This document shows positions 37,165 to 41,012 of a stretch of 41,012 nt of DNA, one piece after another. Source of the stretch: Desulfobulbus sp. (GTDB lineage: Bacteria; Desulfobacterota; Desulfobulbia; Desulfobulbales; Desulfobulbaceae). The position numbers were made by a program, and so were the translations under genes. Position 1 is the stretch's first letter; the number at the start of each line of letters is the position of its first letter. The stretch covers positions 1-41,012 of the forward strand of contig QZJD01000067.1 of NCBI GenBank assembly GCA_003604995.1, written 5' to 3'. The notes below the pieces were generated by a model, which searched no databases, was not told where the DNA came from, and saw nothing but the letters and a program-made list of their open reading frames with translations.

Positions 37165-37460
37165 CGAATTGATGAGGAACCCTTGACGATACCAGCATCT
37201 TCCCCGTTGGCATCGTCAAGGGAAAGCAGGAGAAGCATGTTTGGCCGCAGCGGCTTCTCGAAGGTATCGCACCACTCCTCGGGGCTCAATTCCCGGCGAA
37301 GATACTCAGCCACGGCAAAATGGGGCTGCCAGCACAAAATGATATCCGGACAGGGACGACCGAGGTTCTCGGTGCGGCAGTAGGCAAAATGGATATGGTG
37401 CCCCAGCTTGGGGCAGCGAATCTGCCACGAATCGCCGCCCTTCTCCTTGACTTGTATCAA
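37014..37460 (-). CDS. small Cys-rich protein, ends uncertain
   Basis: The segment DSWQIRCPKLGHHIHFAYCR, then GRPCPDIILCW, then EYLRRELSPEEW has the look of a short conserved cytoplasmic protein seen in Desulfobacterota. I recall the pattern but not a named family or function. With the TTG start at 37458-37460 the four cysteines are 16, 28, 37 and 43, a possible metal or cluster site. No good RBS precedes the TTG, which itself lies in the FNR-like palindrome; an ATG at 37547, overlapping the end of iorB by 26 nt, is the alternative. The frame does not stop where homologues should (about residue 90). It runs through the 37180-37222 hairpin and 151 nt in antisense to the neighbouring gene, so the C-terminus may be an artefact of a lost stop or frameshift. 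It could be the last gene of the nifJ-iorAB operon. Confidence 0.45.
   Translation of the reverse strand: MIQVKEKGGDSWQIRCPKLGHHIHFAYCRTENLGRPCPDIILCWQPHFAVAEYLRRELSPEEWCDTFEKPLRPNMLLLLSLDDANGEDAGIVKGSSSIRQLATTISFPSSSVVTTCTAAPPTLISLLTFRVWFVLIPASMLAVKFPPY
37180..37222 (+). terminator. long hairpin after the small secreted gene
   Basis: CCCTTGACGAT (37180-37190) and CCA (37192-37194) pair with TGG (37208-37210) and ATCGTCAAGGG (37212-37222). That is 14 bp with a single A-C mismatch. No T tract follows on either strand, so it could be a weak or Rho-assisted terminator or a 3'-end stabiliser. Confidence 0.45.
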
Positions 37461-37475
37461 ATCAGGACAACTTCG
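37424..37475. repeat. 52-bp perfect direct repeat, copy 2
   Basis: Identical to 34841-34892 and in the same orientation. On the minus strand it spans the putative start of the Cys-rich ORF (reading LIQVKEKGGDSW) and includes the FNR-like box at 37447-37460. Confidence 0.95.
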
Positions 37476-37521
37476 CAAAGAATAAACACCCTGAGCATGC
37501 GCAACTGAAACTTCATCCGTA

Positions 37522-38106
37522 TTACTTCTGCTGGAATCCATGATCAAAGGCAGTGAGGTTGGTCTCGACGAACCGGCCGCCGGTTTTGGTGCGGATCGTC
37601 TCCCGGATATGCTCGGCGCTCATTGGCAACAGATTGGTTGCCGCCAACGCCCCCAGCATGACCATGTTCACCGCCAGCACGTTGCCGGCCTTGCGGGCAA
37701 GCTCCGCCGCGTCAAAGGCCAGCAGGCTGCCGGTTTTTGAGCGCAGCAGGGCCTGCAGCTCAAAAAGATCAGGATAGGCCACCTTGCCCACCGCCGCGAA
37801 AAAGGGCGGCAGCGGCGCCAGATTGGTGACCACCGCTGTTGCCGGGTGGCATTTGCCCAGTGCCCGCAGGGTTTCCAGCGGCTCAAAGCCAAGGAGGATA
37901 TCCGCCTCGCCGTCGGCAATGAGCGAACTTGCCGCCTCGCCAAAGACGATGGCCGACTCCACCACCCCGCCGCGCTGGGCCATACCGTGAATCTCGCTCA
38001 TGCGAAAGGGCAATCCGGCCACGAGCGCCGCCTCACCCAGCACCCTGGCCGCCAGCAGGTTTCCCTGACCGCCCACCGCCACAATCATCAGCCGTATCGT
38101 CTTCAT
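37522..38106 (-). CDS. iorB: indolepyruvate ferredoxin oxidoreductase, beta subunit
   Basis: The product is 194 residues, the usual size for IorB. The N-terminus MKTIRLMIVAVGGQGNLLAARVLGEA carries the GGQG signature of the gamma-type domain of 2-oxoacid:ferredoxin oxidoreductases. MSEIHGMAQRGGVVESAIVFG is the typical IorB continuation. With IorA it oxidises aryl-pyruvates from aromatic amino acids to aryl-acetyl-CoA and reduces ferredoxin, in the cytoplasm. The ATG overlaps the iorA stop in an ATGA (38103-38106), so the subunits are translationally coupled. Confidence 0.92.
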   Translation of the reverse strand: MKTIRLMIVAVGGQGNLLAARVLGEAALVAGLPFRMSEIHGMAQRGGVVESAIVFGEAASSLIADGEADILLGFEPLETLRALGKCHPATAVVTNLAPLPPFFAAVGKVAYPDLFELQALLRSKTGSLLAFDAAELARKAGNVLAVNMVMLGALAATNLLPMSAEHIRETIRTKTGGRFVETNLTAFDHGFQQK

Positions 38107-39977
38107 TTCACCCCCCCTTGGATGGCAGCAGTTTTCGCCGGAACAATTGCGTTTTCCGGACAGACCTGGGCGCAGACGGCGCAGCCGGTGCAGCGGTCCG
38201 GATCAATGGCCACCCGGTTATCCGAGAGGAAAAAGGCGGGGCAGCCAAGCTGATCGACGCATTCACGATGGTTGCGGCAGCGGTCGCTCACCATAAACGG
38301 TTTCCGGCCCGGCAGCTTGAGGCTTTTGCCATAAAGGGTGCAGATCTCCCGCGAGATGACCACCGAAACGCCGGTAAAGGTAAAGGCCTCCTTGAGGGTT
38401 TCGATGCTTTTGCGCAGCTTGAACGGCTCAATGATCGCCACATGGCCCACGCCGAGCGCCCGCACCACCTCCTCGATGTCGATGCGGCCGTAGCCGAAAA
38501 GTCCCAGTTTCTCCATGTCCACCCCGGGATGGGGTTGATGGCCGGTCATGGCAGTGGTGCCGTTGTCGAGGATGACCAGGGTGAAATTGTGGTTGTTGAA
38601 GACCGCATTCACCAGTCCGGCCATGGCCGAATGAAAGAAGGTGGAATCGCCGCAGAAGGCGATCACCTTCCGGTCAAGGGTCCTGCTGAAACCGGCCGCT
38701 GTACCGGTGGACGAGCCCATGCAGATGAGATAATCGGCCATGGAGAGCGGCGGCAGCATGCCAAGGGTATAGCAGCCGATATCGGTGGGATAGATGGCAT
38801 CCAGCGCTTCCGCCGCCTTTTTCACCGCATGAAAGGTGGCTCGGTGGGAACAGCCGGCACAAAGGGTGGGCGGGCGCGGCGGTAAGGACGGCAGATCGGC
38901 TTGATCTCCTCTGCGGCCGCCCTGGCCGGGAACCCCGAAAAAGGTTGCCATCTTTTCCCGCACCAGGGCGGGATCGTACTCACTGAGGCGCGAAAAAAAC
39001 GCTTCACCCTTCCCTTTTATGGGCAGAGTGAGCCCTCCCTCCTGGGCCGCGGCTTTCACCGCCTCTTCCAGCACCGGCTCACCCTCTTCCACAACCAGCG
39101 CCCGGTCGCAGCCGGAAAGAAAGAGGCGCACCAGGTCCTTTGGCAGCGGATGGCTAAAGCCAAGGCGTAATACCCGCACCCGCTCCGTAAGACCGAGATC
39201 GCTGATGGCATCCGTCACATAGGCGTAGCTCACCCCGCTTGTCACCACGCCCCAGCGACCGGAGCCGCTGACAAAATTTAATGCCGAACCGTTGGCCAGC
39301 ATCTCGGCGCGAGCGAGATTGTCGAGCAGCCGGACATGGAGCTGACGCGATACCGCCGGCACCGTGACATAGCACATGGGATTGCGTTCAAAGCCGCCCC
39401 TGGTGGGGGGGGGTGCGATGTCCCCCAGGGTGATCACGGCGGTGGAATGATTGATCCGGGTTGTGGTGCGCAGGAGCACCGGTTCGCCGAGCTGTTCGGA
39501 GAGATCAAAGGCCTGGCGGGTCATCTCTTTGGCTTCCTCGATGCCGGACGGCTCCAGCATGGGCAGTCCTGCGAGCCTGGCATAGTAACGGCTGTCCTGC
39601 TCATTCTGGCTGGAGAACATGAAGGGATCGTCCGCCACCAGAATGACCAGTCCGCCCTTGACCCCGACATAGGCCAGGGTCATGAGCACATCGGCTGCCA
39701 CGTTCATACCCACGTGCTTCATGACGCACATGGCCCGTACGCCGGTGGCGGCGGCCGCCGCCGCCACCTCGAGCGATACCTTTTCATTGACGCTGTACTC
39801 GAAAGAGAGATCGCTTTCCCGGGACAGCTGGAAAAAGTTGAGCGAAATCTCAGACGACGGGGTGCCGGGATAGGCGGCCGCCACCGCCACCCCCGCCTCC
39901 ACCGCGCCCCGGGCAATGGCCTCATTGCCGAGCAGCAGCATTCTGCTGCCCGGCGCATCGGTTAACAGTTTATGCAT
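38103..39977 (-). CDS. iorA: indolepyruvate ferredoxin oxidoreductase, alpha subunit
   Basis: The product is 624 residues, full length for IorA. Near the N-terminus are LLLGNEAIARGAVEAG and the YPGTPSSEI motif; in the middle GCSHRATFHAVKKA; then the thiamine-diphosphate region FCGDSTFFHSAMAGLVNAV with DNGTTAMTG. At the C-terminus is a two-cluster ferredoxin domain with CRNHRECVDQLGCP and CTGCAVCAQVCP (Cys596, 599, 602, 606), completing a set for two 4Fe-4S clusters. ATG at 39975-39977 has AAAGG 8 nt upstream; a GTG three codons earlier is less likely. The start overlaps the nifJ stop by 8 nt. Confidence 0.93.
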   Translation of the reverse strand: MHKLLTDAPGSRMLLLGNEAIARGAVEAGVAVAAAYPGTPSSEISLNFFQLSRESDLSFEYSVNEKVSLEVAAAAAATGVRAMCVMKHVGMNVAADVLMTLAYVGVKGGLVILVADDPFMFSSQNEQDSRYYARLAGLPMLEPSGIEEAKEMTRQAFDLSEQLGEPVLLRTTTRINHSTAVITLGDIAPPPTRGGFERNPMCYVTVPAVSRQLHVRLLDNLARAEMLANGSALNFVSGSGRWGVVTSGVSYAYVTDAISDLGLTERVRVLRLGFSHPLPKDLVRLFLSGCDRALVVEEGEPVLEEAVKAAAQEGGLTLPIKGKGEAFFSRLSEYDPALVREKMATFFGVPGQGGRRGDQADLPSLPPRPPTLCAGCSHRATFHAVKKAAEALDAIYPTDIGCYTLGMLPPLSMADYLICMGSSTGTAAGFSRTLDRKVIAFCGDSTFFHSAMAGLVNAVFNNHNFTLVILDNGTTAMTGHQPHPGVDMEKLGLFGYGRIDIEEVVRALGVGHVAIIEPFKLRKSIETLKEAFTFTGVSVVISREICTLYGKSLKLPGRKPFMVSDRCRNHRECVDQLGCPAFFLSDNRVAIDPDRCTGCAVCAQVCPENAIVPAKTAAIQGGVK

Positions 39978-41012
39978 CCGCCTCACCTTTCACTTCCAGC
40001 TCCAGGGCCTTGAAGCGGCCTTCCAGAAAACGCCAGCTCCGTTCCACATCCTTCTGCGCCTTGCTCATCAACTCGTCGAACATGGCTGGATTGGTGATTT
40101 TCAGCGCCCGGTAGCGGTTCTCGTTCATGGCGTAATCGGCAAACAGCATGGACGGCACCTTGCTGTCGATGATGAGAGGGTTGGCCCCCTGCGTTTCACG
40201 TTCCGGGTTGTAGCGATAGAGCGGCCAGTGTCCGCAGGCCACTGCCTTTTTCTGCTGATCAAGCCCCCTGGACATATCGATACCGTGATTGATGCAATGG
40301 GAATAGGCGATGATCAGCGACGGCCCGTTATAGGCCTCGGCCTCGTTGAAGGCCTTGACCGCCTGCATCGGATCGGCGCCCATGGCCACCTTGGCCACGT
40401 AAACGTTGCCGTAGGTGGCGAAAATCATTCCGATGTCCTTTTTCGGCATGCGCTTGCCGCCCGCGGCGAACTGGGCCGTGGCCGCCCGCGGGGTGGATTT
40501 GGACATCTGGCCGCCGGTGTTGGAATAGACCTCGGTGTCCATCAAAAGCACATTGACGTTTTCACCCGAGGCCAGCACATGATCGAGACCGCCGTAACCG
40601 ATATCATAGGCCCAGCCGTCACCGCCGACGATCCACACCGATTTTTTCACCAGATAGTCGGCCACGTGCAGCAACTGGCGCGCCTTGGCAAACGAACAGC
40701 CCTCAAGCGCCTTTTTAAGGACGGCAACCCGTTCCCGCTGGGCCTCGATCTCCAGCTGGCTGGTCTGGGGCGCGCTCATGATCTCCGCCTGCTGCGCCGC
40801 GGTGACAACCCCTGCCGCCACCGCCTCCTCCAACAGTTCGGCGGCCTGAACCCCCATCTTGTTAACGGCATAGCGCATGCCGAGTCCGAACTCGGCATTG
40901 TCCTCAAAGAGCGAGTTGGACCAGATCGGCCCCCTGCCGTCGGCCCGCTTGCAGTAAGGGGTGGTGGGCAGATTGCCGCCGTAGATCGACGAGCAGCCGG
41001 TGGCGTTGGCAA
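39970..41012 (-). CDS. nifJ: pyruvate:ferredoxin (flavodoxin) oxidoreductase, C-terminal part
   Basis: Cut by the window end; about 346 codons of the single-chain enzyme are seen. The first readable residues ANATGCSSIYGGNLPTTPY belong to the TPP-binding domain, with a cluster-ligand Cys. They are followed by GGDGWAYDIGYGGLDHVLAS (TPP/Mg binding), DTEVYSNTGGQMSKSTPRAA, YVAKVAMGADPMQAVKAFNE, and a C-terminal Cys-containing helix (IIAYSHCINHGIDMSRGL). The enzyme converts pyruvate and CoA to acetyl-CoA and CO2 and reduces ferredoxin. Its TAA overlaps the iorA ATG, giving a nifJ-iorA-iorB operon whose promoter lies outside the window. Confidence 0.93.
   Translation of the reverse strand, partial: ANATGCSSIYGGNLPTTPYCKRADGRGPIWSNSLFEDNAEFGLGMRYAVNKMGVQAAELLEEAVAAGVVTAAQQAEIMSAPQTSQLEIEAQRERVAVLKKALEGCSFAKARQLLHVADYLVKKSVWIVGGDGWAYDIGYGGLDHVLASGENVNVLLMDTEVYSNTGGQMSKSTPRAATAQFAAGGKRMPKKDIGMIFATYGNVYVAKVAMGADPMQAVKAFNEAEAYNGPSLIIAYSHCINHGIDMSRGLDQQKKAVACGHWPLYRYNPERETQGANPLIIDSKVPSMLFADYAMNENRYRALKITNPAMFDELMSKAQKDVERSWRFLEGRFKALELEVKGEADA

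Overview
The window looks like chromosomal DNA from an anaerobic, environmental Gram-negative bacterium, most likely a member of the Desulfobacterota. The pointers are a nifJ-iorA-iorB ferredoxin-oxidoreductase operon, a hemerythrin/PAS sensor of the DUF438 type, a c-di-GMP (GEMM-I type) riboswitch, a double-Cache histidine kinase and very large Sec-exported repeat proteins. The assignment is inferred from gene families only; no rRNA or tRNA is present.

Layout. The left edge (1-186, minus) holds the start of a REP-associated tyrosine (IS200-like) transposase. From 27.6 kb down to 0.4 kb on the minus strand runs what looks like one 27-kb transcription unit: a 5,656-residue exported multidomain protein (10595-27565), a 3,155-residue exported Rhs/YD-repeat protein (1013-10480) with a distinct AT-rich C-terminal domain, and a small AT-rich lipoprotein gene 7 bp behind it (409-1005). 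The last two have the organisation of a polymorphic toxin C-terminus with its immunity gene.

The middle (28.3-33.7 kb, plus) carries a small-multidrug-export family membrane protein. After it comes a regulatory cassette: sigma70 promoter, GEMM-like aptamer, overlapping terminator, a secreted 13-repeat propeller-like protein, and a dCache-HAMP-PAS histidine kinase whose start codon overlaps the propeller gene's stop codon. If the riboswitch call is right, c-di-GMP should turn on an exported surface protein and its coupled sensor together.

The right part (33.8-41 kb) holds a hemerythrin-PAS protein behind an FNR-like box, an exported ELWxxDGT-repeat protein, a small secreted protein convergent with and overlapped by a small Cys-rich ORF, and the tightly coupled nifJ-iorA-iorB genes (nifJ cut by the window end). 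A perfect 52-bp repeat carrying the FNR-like box occurs upstream of the hemerythrin gene and again at the 5' end of the Cys-rich ORF.

Overall the region is dominated by the extracellular interface: polymorphic toxin, giant surface protein, propeller proteins and c-di-GMP control. It borders core anaerobic 2-oxoacid metabolism.
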